DNA of 64,000 nucleotides, from assembly GCF_022647665.1 (NCBI RefSeq), contig NZ_CP071872.1:8113292-8177291 (forward strand). The letters run 5' to 3'. The notes beneath the pieces were generated by a model, which saw only the letters and a program-made list of their open reading frames with translations, was not told the origin of the DNA and ran no database searches. Positions 39,121 to 47,182 of this stretch are shown piece after piece; the first letter of the stretch is position 1; every line of letters begins with the position of its first letter. Position numbers and translations under genes: made by a program. The stretch is from Streptomyces formicae (lineage in GTDB: Bacteria > Actinomycetota > Actinomycetes > Streptomycetales > Streptomycetaceae).

Positions 39121-41835
39121 TCAGCTGTCGGTGCCTCCGAGCCAGCCTGAGCTGTTGCCGCCCTGGCTGCCGTTGCCATTGCCGTTGCCGCCTGACGACG
39201 GCGAGGGACTGGTGGTGACCCCGCCGTCCGTGGCCCCGCCGTCGGTCGTGCCTCCCGTATCGGTGCCGACGTTGGTTCCTCCGTCGTCCTGGCCGCCGGT
39301 GGGGGGGCAGTTCCAGCCGAACGGATCGCAGGAGCTGCTGGGGTCAGGCGACTCGGACGGCGTCACGGAGGGCGACTCGGACGGGCTCTCGGACGGGCTC
39401 TCGGACGGCGTCACGGACGGCGTCGGCTCGGGACTCTCCAGGCCACCGCCGTAGACGGCCTCGGCATCGAGAGGCTCGGGCTCGGGGAACGGAATCGCTT
39501 CCTTCCCCTTGAGCGCCGCCGTCATGTAGTCCCTGAAGATCTCGGACGGGAACGACGCGCCATGGATCTTCTCCTGGCCACCTGTGCCGAACATCTCGAG
39601 GAACTTGCGGTCCCTGTTCTTCTCGTTGTCGTCCAGCCGGTACATGTCGATGGCGGTCGACAGCTGGGGTGTGTAGCCCACGAACCAGGCGGACTTGTTG
39701 CCGTCGGTCGTACCGGTCTTGCCGGCGACCTGACGGTCGGGCAGCTGGGCGTTCGTGCCGGTGCCCTTCTCGACGACATCCTTGAGGACATCGGTCACGT
39801 TGCTCGCGACGGCGGACGGGAAGACCGTGTCACTGTCGCCCTCGTGCTCGTAAATGGTCTTCCCTCCCTTCTCCACCCGGGTGACGGAGTAGGGATCGGT
39901 CTGCTTCCCGTTCGCGGCGAAGGTCCCGTACGCACCCGCCATGCGGATGGCGCTGGGGTCGGAGATACCGAGCGAGAACGAGGGGACGTTGGCCTTGACC
40001 AGGCTGTCCTCCAGCAGACCGGCCTTGATCGCGGTCTGCCGCACATTGTCGATTCCGACGTCCATGCCCAGCTGGGCGTAGGGCGAGTTCGCCGACTTCA
40101 CCATCGCTTCGCGCAGGGTGATGTCGGGGTACGACTCCTGACCGTCATTGGTCTGGAGCCACTGCTCACCCTTCTCGTTCTGCCAGGTGGACCCGTCGTA
40201 GTTCTTGATCTTGAGCTTGTTGACGCCGTTGTACTTGCTCTTGTTGGGGTCGACGAGGGTGCGGCTCTCCGCCCCCTGATCGGGGCCCAGTGACGGGTCA
40301 CGGACGCCGTCCTTCATCGCTGCGGCCAGGACGAAGGGCTTGAAGGTCGAGCCGACCTGGGCACCGGTGTCGTTGGCGTTGTTGGTGAAGTGCTTGGTCG
40401 CGTCCTGGCCGCCGTAGATGGCGACGATCTTCCCGGTCTCGGGCTCGACCGAGGCTCCGCCGAACTGGACGTGGGTGTCCTTGTCCGGGCGCTTCTTCGG
40501 GTCGATGTTCTCGTCGTAGACCTTCTTGACCGCCTTCTCGAGCTGGTCGACCTTGTTTTTGTCGAAGGTCGTGTGGATCTCGTAGCCGCCCGTGGTCAGA
40601 TCGTCGGCGGTGATGCCGACATCGTTGCTGTTGACGAAGTTGGCCTTGGCCAGGTCGACGAGGTAACCGATCTGCCCGCCGAGCTGGGCGTTCTTCTTCA
40701 CACTCTGGACCGCAGGAAGCGCGGTGTACTTGGCCCGCTCCGCCGCCGCGAGATGACCGTCCCTGACCATCTCGCCGAGGATCCACGCCCACCGCTTGGC
40801 GAGACGCGCGGTGTTGTCCTTGGCGTTGGCCGCAGGGTCGATGTCCTCTGCGCCGGCCGGGTCGTAGTAGGTCGCCCCCTTCAGCAGGGAGGCGAGCACG
40901 GCGCACTCGCTCGCGTTGAGCTCCTTGGCGTCCTTGTTGAAGTACGTGCGAGCAGCTGCCTGGATCCCGTAGGCACCGCGTCCGTAGTACGCGGTGTTCA
41001 GGTAGCCCTCCATGATCTCGTCCTTCTCCATGGTGGCGCCCACCCTGATGGAGATGAAGAGCTCCTTGAACTTACGGCTCAGGGTCTGTTCCTGGCTCAG
41101 CCGTGTGTTCTTGACGTACTGCTGGGTGATGGTCGAGCCGCCCTGGGTCTCGCCGCCCGTCGCCATGTTGAAGAGGGCACGGCCGATACCCATCGGGTCG
41201 ACGCCCGAGTCCTTGCGGAAGGTCTTGTTCTCGGCCGAGATCACCGCGTTCTGCATTTCGAGCGGGATCTGTGCGATCGGGATGATCTGGCGGTTGACCT
41301 CACCACCGGTGGCGGCCATCTGCGTGCCGTCCGCCCAGTAGTAGACGTTGTTCTGCGCCTTCGAGGCGAGGTTCTGGTCGGGCACACCCACCATCGCGTA
41401 CGCGATCGTGCCCGCCGCCATCAGGCTCCCGAGGAAGGCCAGGCACAGCCCGCTCGCGAGCTTCCACGACGGCACCCAGCGCCGCCAGCCGTACTTGTCG
41501 TGGCGCGGATAGTCGATCAGCCGCTTCTTCCCGGGGTACCCGCCCCGGCCATGGCCGCCAGGGCCACCTCCGCCACGGCGGCCACCGTGGCCGCCGTAGC
41601 CTGCTCCACCGCCCTCGGCGGCCCTTCTGCGGCCCCCACCGCTGCGCTGCGCGCGCCGTGCCTCGGCGCGCCCGCCGTACGGCCGCTGCTCCTGCCCGTA
41701 CGCGTCGGAAGGGGATCCGGTGCTGGTGCCCCGGGAGGGGGCTGCGCGGCGGCCTGAGGGCTGCTGGGTGGCGCGCCTGGCCGCGGCGCGTCCGCCGCCC
41801 TGGGGCTGCGGCGGTTTGCGACGGTGCTCGCTCAT
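39121..41835 (-). CDS. class A penicillin-binding protein (transglycosylase/transpeptidase)
   Basis: 904 residues from ATG 41835 (MSEHRRKPPQPQ), with GAGGAG upstream; in-frame starts up to 42000 lack support. A basic Gly/Arg-rich cytoplasmic head (1-120) precedes one membrane helix (about 128-150). The GT51 transglycosylase has SAENKTFRKDSGVD and GGSTITQQYVKN; the transpeptidase has SxxK in VGSTFKPF (near 494), SxN in KSANSPYAQ (near 581) and KTG in AGKTGTTDGN (near 706). It polymerises and crosslinks peptidoglycan. A long extracytoplasmic tail (about 770-904) is rich in Pro, Ser and Gly with repeated SESPSESPSESP and Asn-Gly runs. It diverges from padR. Confidence 0.96.
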   Translation of the reverse strand: MSEHRRKPPQPQGGGRAAARRATQQPSGRRAAPSRGTSTGSPSDAYGQEQRPYGGRAEARRAQRSGGGRRRAAEGGGAGYGGHGGRRGGGGPGGHGRGGYPGKKRLIDYPRHDKYGWRRWVPSWKLASGLCLAFLGSLMAAGTIAYAMVGVPDQNLASKAQNNVYYWADGTQMAATGGEVNRQIIPIAQIPLEMQNAVISAENKTFRKDSGVDPMGIGRALFNMATGGETQGGSTITQQYVKNTRLSQEQTLSRKFKELFISIRVGATMEKDEIMEGYLNTAYYGRGAYGIQAAARTYFNKDAKELNASECAVLASLLKGATYYDPAGAEDIDPAANAKDNTARLAKRWAWILGEMVRDGHLAAAERAKYTALPAVQSVKKNAQLGGQIGYLVDLAKANFVNSNDVGITADDLTTGGYEIHTTFDKNKVDQLEKAVKKVYDENIDPKKRPDKDTHVQFGGASVEPETGKIVAIYGGQDATKHFTNNANDTGAQVGSTFKPFVLAAAMKDGVRDPSLGPDQGAESRTLVDPNKSKYNGVNKLKIKNYDGSTWQNEKGEQWLQTNDGQESYPDITLREAMVKSANSPYAQLGMDVGIDNVRQTAIKAGLLEDSLVKANVPSFSLGISDPSAIRMAGAYGTFAANGKQTDPYSVTRVEKGGKTIYEHEGDSDTVFPSAVASNVTDVLKDVVEKGTGTNAQLPDRQVAGKTGTTDGNKSAWFVGYTPQLSTAIDMYRLDDNEKNRDRKFLEMFGTGGQEKIHGASFPSEIFRDYMTAALKGKEAIPFPEPEPLDAEAVYGGGLESPEPTPSVTPSESPSESPSESPSVTPSESPDPSSSCDPFGWNCPPTGGQDDGGTNVGTDTGGTTDGGATDGGVTTSPSPSSGGNGNGNGSQGGNSSGWLGGTDS
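39351..39425. repeat. low-complexity repeat in PBP C-terminal tail
   Basis: Short imperfect repeats of GACTCGGACGG and CTCGGACGG encode the (S/T)PSESP stretch of the PBP tail. The copy number is likely to vary between strains. Confidence 0.7.
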
Positions 41836-42103
41836 CGAACGACTACTCCTCGGGCAGGCATGAATGCCTGGAAGCGGCAGTTGAGATCCGGTCCCCCCGA
41901 TATGGATACGGACGAGCCCGCCGGGCGGCTCATCCGTGATGCATCCAGGACGACGACGCTTGGCGGCGTCACACGGTTCCCGGTGGTCTGCATGCCGCAC
42001 AGACTACGCACGACCAAAACCCCTCTAGGGGGTGATTTCACCCCAAAGCAGGCAACTTGCGTGGCGTGAATTGATGATGTGACGCCGGTCACGATGGCTC
42101 CTC
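41836..42103. other. intergenic region between PBP and padR
   Basis: No gene is supported. It contains the palindrome GGGGTGATTTCACCCC at 42029-42044 (7-bp arms, 2-base gap) and probably the promoter of the PBP gene. Confidence 0.5.
42029..42044. promoter_or_regulatory. palindrome between PBP gene and padR
   Basis: GGGGTGA-TT-TCACCCC, perfect 7-bp arms. The regulator that binds it is unknown. Confidence 0.5.
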
Positions 42104-42132
42104 TTGTCGCAACAGGAGTGTCGTTCTATCGT
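42104..42132 (+). promoter_or_regulatory. padR promoter
   Basis: TTGTCG at 42104-42109 and TATCGT at 42127-42132 with a 17-bp spacer, each matching four of six consensus bases. Confidence 0.55.
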
Positions 42133-42135
42133 CTG

Positions 42136-42156
42136 GATGTATCGAGTCGATACATC
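42136..42156. promoter_or_regulatory. PadR operator (21-bp palindrome)
   Basis: Perfect palindrome with 10-bp arms, GATGTATCGA at 42136-42145 and TCGATACATC at 42147-42156, one central base. It contains the ATGT...ACAT pattern common to PadR operators and lies at the expected transcription start, consistent with autorepression. Confidence 0.75.
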
Positions 42157-42196
42157 ACTGCGGCATAGGAGCAGAGGAAGGCGGAGGAGGCGGTCC

Positions 42197-42916
42197 ATGA
42201 GCAGACGTTCCGGCATCCTCGAGTTCGCCGTTCTGGGCCTGCTCCGTGAGGCCCCGATGCACGGATACGAGCTGCGCAAGCGGCTCAACACGTCGCTGGG
42301 GATCTTCCGCGCATTCAGTTACGGGACCCTCTACCCCTGTCTCAAGACGCTGGTCGCCAACGGCTGGTTGATCGAGGAGCCGGGCAGTGCACCCGAGGAC
42401 GCCCTCGCCGCGTCCCTCTCCGGCCGCCGGGCGAAGATCGTCTACCGGCTGACGGCGGAAGGTAAGGAGCACTTCGAGGAGCTCCTGTCCCACACAGGCC
42501 CCGACGCCTGGGAGGACGAGCACTTCGCCGCCCGGTTCGCCTTCTTCGGCCAGACGGAGCGCGAGGTGCGGATGCGCGTGCTGGAGGGCCGCCGTAGCCG
42601 GCTGGAGGAGCGCCTGGAGAAAATGCGCGCCTCTCTCGCCCGCACGCGCGAGCGTCTCGACGACTACACGCTTGAGCTGCAGCGGCACGGCATGGAATCC
42701 GTGGAGCGCGAGGTGCGCTGGCTGAACGAGCTCATCGAGAGCGAGCGGGCGGGGCGGGATCAGCGACGATCCCCCTCCGACGAGGACGACGCTCCGCAGG
42801 ACAACACATCGGGAGAGACGGGCGGCCTGCCCCGGCACCGGGGCGAAGCGCCCCCTGAGGGGAGCCCTTCCGGGCGCCCCGAGCAGCCGGATCCGTCCGA
42901 TGACACCACCAAGTGA
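42197..42916 (+). CDS. PadR-family transcriptional regulator
   Basis: 239 residues from ATG 42197 with GGAGGAGGCGG upstream. The winged helix is typical: LEFAVLGLLREAPMHGYELRKRL and FSYGTLYPCLKTLVANGWL (residues 5-60), then GRRAKIVYRLTAEGKEHF. A coiled-coil PadR C-domain (about 100-180) is followed by an acidic, disordered tail of about 50 residues. The perfect palindrome at its promoter is probably its own operator. The inositol-phosphate synthase gene follows by 52 bases on the same strand, so the regulator likely controls inositol synthesis. Confidence 0.93.
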   Translation: MSRRSGILEFAVLGLLREAPMHGYELRKRLNTSLGIFRAFSYGTLYPCLKTLVANGWLIEEPGSAPEDALAASLSGRRAKIVYRLTAEGKEHFEELLSHTGPDAWEDEHFAARFAFFGQTEREVRMRVLEGRRSRLEERLEKMRASLARTRERLDDYTLELQRHGMESVEREVRWLNELIESERAGRDQRRSPSDEDDAPQDNTSGETGGLPRHRGEAPPEGSPSGRPEQPDPSDDTTK

Positions 42917-42968
42917 GGCCCCGCATCCACGCAGGGTCTCGTACGAGAACAAACAGGGAGCAACCGGA

Positions 42969-44051
42969 ATGGGTTCGGTTCGCGTAGCCATCGTCGGCGT
43001 GGGCAACTGCGCCGCCTCGCTGGTGCAGGGCGTCGAGTACTACAAGGACGCCGACCCGGCCGCCAAGGTGCCGGGTCTGATGCACGTCCAGTTCGGCGAC
43101 TACCACGTCCGTGACGTCGAGTTCGTCGCCGCCTTCGATGTCGACGCGAAGAAGGTCGGGCTCGACCTCGCGGACGCCATCGGTGCCAGCGAGAACAACA
43201 CCATCAAGATCTGCGACGTCCCGGCGACGGGTGTGAAGGTCCAGCGCGGCCACACCCTCGACGGTCTGGGCAAGTACTACCGCCAGACCATCGAGGAGTC
43301 CCCCGAGGCCCCGGTCGACGTCGTCCAGATCCTCAAGGACAAGCAGGTCGACGTGCTTGTCTGCTACCTGCCGGTGGGTTCCGAGGACGCCGCGAAGTTC
43401 TACGCGCAGTGCGCCATCGACGCCAAGGTCGGCTTCGTCAACGCCCTCCCGGTCTTCATCGCCGGCACCAAGGAGTGGGCCGACAAGTTCACCGAAGCCG
43501 GCGTTCCGATCGTCGGTGACGACATCAAGTCGCAGGTCGGCGCCACCATCACGCACCGCGTCATGGCGAAGCTGTTCGAGGACCGGGGCGTGATCCTGGA
43601 CCGCACGATGCAGCTGAACGTCGGCGGCAACATGGACTTCAAGAACATGCTCGAGCGCGAGCGCCTGGAGTCCAAGAAGATCTCCAAGACGCAGGCCGTC
43701 ACCTCCCAGATCCCCGACCGGGAGCTCGGCGAGAAGAACGTCCACATCGGCCCGTCGGACTACGTGGCCTGGCTCGACGACCGCAAGTGGGCGTACGTCC
43801 GCCTGGAGGGCCGCGCGTTCGGTGATGTCCCGTTGAACCTGGAGTACAAGCTCGAGGTGTGGGACTCCCCGAACTCGGCTGGTGTCATCATCGACGCCCT
43901 GCGCGCCGCGAAGATCGCCAAGGACCGGGGCATCGGCGGTCCGATCCTCTCCGCCTCCTCGTACTTCATGAAGTCCCCGCCGGTCCAGTACTTCGACGAC
44001 GAGGCCCGCGAGAACGTGGAGAAGTTCATCCGGGGCGAGGTCGAGCGCTAG
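42969..44051 (+). CDS. ino1: myo-inositol-1-phosphate synthase
   Basis: 360 residues from ATG 42969, with CAGGGAGC upstream. The Rossmann motif VAIVGVGNCAASLVQGVEYY opens the protein; later landmarks are VLVCYLPVGSEDAAKFYAQC, GDDIKSQVGATITHRV, LNVGGNMDFKNMLE and GGPILSASSYFMKSPP. It converts glucose-6-phosphate to inositol-1-phosphate, NAD-dependent, for phosphatidylinositol and mycothiol. It lies directly after padR and ends at a strong terminator, forming a two-gene unit. Confidence 0.96.
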   Translation: MGSVRVAIVGVGNCAASLVQGVEYYKDADPAAKVPGLMHVQFGDYHVRDVEFVAAFDVDAKKVGLDLADAIGASENNTIKICDVPATGVKVQRGHTLDGLGKYYRQTIEESPEAPVDVVQILKDKQVDVLVCYLPVGSEDAAKFYAQCAIDAKVGFVNALPVFIAGTKEWADKFTEAGVPIVGDDIKSQVGATITHRVMAKLFEDRGVILDRTMQLNVGGNMDFKNMLERERLESKKISKTQAVTSQIPDRELGEKNVHIGPSDYVAWLDDRKWAYVRLEGRAFGDVPLNLEYKLEVWDSPNSAGVIIDALRAAKIAKDRGIGGPILSASSYFMKSPPVQYFDDEARENVEKFIRGEVER

Positions 44052-44113
44052 CGAGACGCTGCGCCGCCCGTCGTCGACACGGAGCGCGGCGCACCGGTCG
44101 TCCGTCCTTACGG

Positions 44114-44160
44114 ACAAGCAGAGGGTCCCCGTGGCGTATGTCCGGGGACCCTCTGCTTGT
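44114..44160 (+). terminator. terminator after ino1
   Basis: Perfect 17-bp arms (44114-44130 and 44144-44160) with a 13-base loop, directly before the MFS gene. Confidence 0.92.
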
Positions 44161-44175
44161 GTGACGCTTGCGCAC

Positions 44176-45444
44176 ATGCCTGTCGTACGTGATCTGCGCG
44201 TACTCCTACGCCTGACGAATTTCCGCCGCCTGCTCGCGGTACGGCTGCTCTCACAGTCGGCCGACGGCGTCTACCAGGTGTCGCTCGCCGCGTACGTCGT
44301 CTTCTCACCGGAGCGGCAGACCTCGCCCGCCGCGATCGCTTCCGCGATGGCCGTGCTGCTGCTGCCCTACTCCCTCGTCGGCCCCTTTGCCGGTGTCCTG
44401 CTCGACCGGTGGCAGCGACGCCAGGTCTTCCTGTACGGCAATCTGCTGCGCGCCGGCCTTGCCGCCGGCACTGCGGTACTGATTCTCTCCGGCGTCCCCG
44501 ACTGGCTCTTCTACGCCTCCGCGCTCTCCGTCACAGCCGTCAACCGGTTCATCCTGGCCGGGCTGTCCGCCGCCTTGCCCCGCGTGGTGGATGAGGAGCG
44601 GCTCGTCATGGCGAACTCCCTCTCACCCACAGCGGGAACGCTCGCGGCGACCGCCGGCGGCGGGCTCGCCTTCGCTGTTCGACTTCTCGCTGCCGATTCC
44701 GACGCCACAGTTGTGACCCTGGGCGCCGCGCTCTATCTCTCTGCCGCGTTCGCCTCCCTACGGTTGGGACGCGAATTGCTCGGCCCCGATCCCGAGCAGC
44801 TTCAGCCACACCTTGCCGCCGCAGTGGCCTCGACGGCGCGTGGCCTCATGAGCGGACTACGCCATCTGTCGGAGCGCCGAACGGCAGCCCGGGCTCTCGT
44901 GGCGATGGCCGCACTGCGCTTCTGTTACGGCCTGCTGACCGTCATGGTTCTGATGCTCTGCCGGTACGCCTGGTCGAGGACGGAGTCAAAGGGACTCGCT
45001 CTGCTCGGCCTGGCCTTGGCGATCTCGGGTGCGGGCTTCTTCGCCGCTGCCGTCATCACGCCGTGGGCGGTCGACCGGCTCGGAGCGTACGGCTGGGTGG
45101 CGACGTGCGCGGGAGTGGCGGCCGTACTTGAGCCGGCCCTGGGGCTGCCGTTCGCTCCTGTCCCGATACTCATCGCCGCCTTCACCCTCGGGCTCATCAC
45201 CCAGGGGGCGAAGATCGCCACGGACACCATCGTCCAGATGTCCGTCGATGACGCCTTCCGTGGCCGGGTGTTCTCGCTCTACGACGTGATGTTCAACGTG
45301 GCCTTCGTTGCCGCCGCCGGCGTAGCCGCCCTGATACTGCCACCGGACGGCAGGTCCGTACCGCTCGTCCTCACGGTGGCCGTTCTCTACGGTGTCGTGG
45401 CTACAGCTATGGCCCGTTGGCGAGAGGGGCGATGTTTCACGTGA
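44176..45444 (+). CDS. MFS transporter
   Basis: 422 residues from ATG 44176; the GTG at 44131 lies in the terminator loop and was rejected. About twelve hydrophobic segments. N-terminal LRVLLRLTNFRRLLAVRLLSQSADGVYQVSL and PYSLVGPFAGVLLDRWQRRQVFLYGNLLRAG (motif A-like) fit the MFS_1/MFS_3 group of putative exporters. Substrate unknown. The stop codon TGA lies within a parS site, so the protein ends RCFT. It converges with the CCA-adding enzyme gene. Confidence 0.88.
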   Translation: MPVVRDLRVLLRLTNFRRLLAVRLLSQSADGVYQVSLAAYVVFSPERQTSPAAIASAMAVLLLPYSLVGPFAGVLLDRWQRRQVFLYGNLLRAGLAAGTAVLILSGVPDWLFYASALSVTAVNRFILAGLSAALPRVVDEERLVMANSLSPTAGTLAATAGGGLAFAVRLLAADSDATVVTLGAALYLSAAFASLRLGRELLGPDPEQLQPHLAAAVASTARGLMSGLRHLSERRTAARALVAMAALRFCYGLLTVMVLMLCRYAWSRTESKGLALLGLALAISGAGFFAAAVITPWAVDRLGAYGWVATCAGVAAVLEPALGLPFAPVPILIAAFTLGLITQGAKIATDTIVQMSVDDAFRGRVFSLYDVMFNVAFVAAAGVAALILPPDGRSVPLVLTVAVLYGVVATAMARWREGRCFT

Positions 45445-45466
45445 AACATCGCCCCTCTCGCCAACG
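45415..45466. repeat. 52-bp perfect palindrome with parS at its centre
   Basis: 26-bp arms with no spacer, symmetric about 45440/45441; the central 14 bp are parS (45434-45447). As RNA it folds into a long hairpin and probably terminates both convergent genes. It spans the stop codon of the MFS gene. Confidence 0.93.
45434..45447. other. parS: parS site 5 (centre of 52-bp palindrome)
   Basis: Perfect GTTTCACGTGAAAC; supplies the last codons and stop of the MFS gene. Confidence 0.92.
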
Positions 45467-45492
45467 CATCTCGATCTCCGCGCACCGCCGAT

Positions 45493-45506
45493 GTTTCACG
45501 TGAAAC
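45493..45506. other. parS: parS site 6
   Basis: Perfect GTTTCACGTGAAAC, 59 bases from site 5 (start to start), in the gap between convergent MFS and CCA-adding enzyme genes. Confidence 0.92.
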
Positions 45507-45537
45507 ATGGCCTGGCGTCGAACACAGTCGGGCCGCC

Positions 45538-47004
45538 TCAGGCTTGCGTCGCCCACCACTCCTTGAGTGCGGCCACCGCTGCCTCATGCTCCATGGGCCC
45601 GTTCTCCAGGCGCAGCTCCAGCAGCGCTTTGTATGCCTGGCCGACCACAGGCCCAGGACCGACACCGAGGATCTCCATGATCTGGTTGCCGTCCAGATCC
45701 GGGCGGATCGAGTCGAGCTCCTCCTGCTCCTTGAGCTGAGCGATGCGCTCTTCCAGCCCGTCATAGGCGCGGGACAGCGCAACCGCCTTCCGCTTGTTCC
45801 GCGTGGTGCAGTCCGAGCGGGTCAGCTTGTGCAGACGGTCGAGCAGCGGGCCGGCGTCACGTACGTAACGCCGCACCGCCGAATCGGTCCACTCGCCTGT
45901 GCCGTATCCGTGGAAGCGCAGATGGAGCTCCACCAGTCGCGAGATGTCCTTGACCATGTCGTTGGAGTACTTGAGCGCCGTCAGCCGCTTCTTGGTCATC
46001 TTGGCGCCCACCACCTCGTGATGATGGAAGGAGACACGGCCGTCCGTCTCGAACCGACGCGTCCTCGGCTTACCGATGTCGTGGAGCAGCGCGGCGAGGC
46101 GCAACACGAGGTCCGGCCCGCCTTCCTCCAGGTCGATGGCCTGCGCCAGCACGGTCAGTGAGTGCTCGTACACATCCTTGTGACGGTGGTGCTCGTCGCT
46201 CTCCAGCCGCAGGGCCGGAAGTTCGGGGAGGAAGTGCTCAGCAAGACCGGTGTCCACCAGAAGCGACAGACCCTTCCTCGCGTGCGGAGAAAGGATCAGC
46301 TTGTTGAACTCGTCACGAATCCGCTCGGCGGAGACGATCTCGATCCGTTCCGCCATCCCCTTCATCGCGGTGACGACCTCGGGAGCCACCTCGAAGTCCA
46401 GCTGGGCAGCGAATCGTGCAGCCCGCAGCATCCGCAGTGGATCGTCCGAGAAGGAGTCCTCGGGGGCACCGGGGGTGCGCAGCATGCGCGCCGCAAGGTC
46501 CTCAAGGCCGCCATGAGGGTCGATGAACTCCTTCTCCGGGAGCGCGACAGCCATCGCGTTCACAGTGAAGTCACGTCGGACGAGGTCCTCCTCGATCGAG
46601 TCGCCGTAGGAGACCTCAGGCTTACGGGAGGTCCGGTCGTACGCCTCGGAGCGATACGTCGTGATCTCGATCTCAAAGCGCTGAACGGCGTCGCCGACGC
46701 GGGCCACTTTCTGGGACCCGACCGTGCCGAACGCGATCCCCACCTCCCACACCGAGTCCGCCCACGGCCGGACGATCTTCAGCACGTCCTCAGGGCGGGC
46801 ATCGGTCGTAAAATCGAGGTCATTGCCGAGCCGACCGAGCAGCGCGTCCCGGACCGAGCCGCCTACCAGGGCAAGGCTGAACCCGGCCTGCTGGAAGCGG
46901 CAGGCGAGGTCATCGGCGACAGGGGATACCCGCAGCAGTTCGCTGACCGCGCGGCGCTGCACCTGACTCAGTGCAGTGGGGTTGTCTTCGTTGGCGTTCG
47001 GCAC
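45538..47004 (-). CDS. pcnA: CCA tRNA nucleotidyltransferase
   Basis: 488 residues from GTG 47004 (VPNANEDNPTAL); an ORF to 47058 is open but unsupported. The nucleotidyltransferase head has SLALVGGSVRDALLGRLGND and LDFTTDARPEDVL, with RRDFTVNAMAV and the DPLRMLRAARFAAQL motif. A C-terminal HD-type region with LAALLHDIGKP and HHHEVVGAKM follows. It adds or repairs CCA at tRNA 3' ends. It lies beside the DUF6049-murJ cluster, as in mycobacteria, but the MutT-like gene found there (MutT4, from memory) is absent here. No good ribosome-binding site; the start may be leaderless. Confidence 0.95.
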   Translation of the reverse strand: MPNANEDNPTALSQVQRRAVSELLRVSPVADDLACRFQQAGFSLALVGGSVRDALLGRLGNDLDFTTDARPEDVLKIVRPWADSVWEVGIAFGTVGSQKVARVGDAVQRFEIEITTYRSEAYDRTSRKPEVSYGDSIEEDLVRRDFTVNAMAVALPEKEFIDPHGGLEDLAARMLRTPGAPEDSFSDDPLRMLRAARFAAQLDFEVAPEVVTAMKGMAERIEIVSAERIRDEFNKLILSPHARKGLSLLVDTGLAEHFLPELPALRLESDEHHRHKDVYEHSLTVLAQAIDLEEGGPDLVLRLAALLHDIGKPRTRRFETDGRVSFHHHEVVGAKMTKKRLTALKYSNDMVKDISRLVELHLRFHGYGTGEWTDSAVRRYVRDAGPLLDRLHKLTRSDCTTRNKRKAVALSRAYDGLEERIAQLKEQEELDSIRPDLDGNQIMEILGVGPGPVVGQAYKALLELRLENGPMEHEAAVAALKEWWATQA

Positions 47005-47182
47005 AACAGAAAAGGGTACGTGCCCGCGCGAACGAGGGCTTCCCCGTTTCCCGTGCACCCGCCGTTCTTCCGATCATGTGGAGCAGTCCCGAGCACGTCA
47101 CCGCCGCGCACCTCGTTACCATGCGTGGACGTACCTAGCGACACCCACCAACGGCAACAGACGACAAGGGACGGACGAGCGC

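Noticed and set aside
39351..39425. CRISPR-like repeats
   Set aside because: Short, imperfect, in-frame repeats that encode the Ser/Pro tail of the PBP; no spacers or cas genes.
44131..44175. MFS gene starting at GTG 44131
   Set aside because: This start is in the loop of the ino1 terminator; ATG 44176 gives the usual N-terminus.
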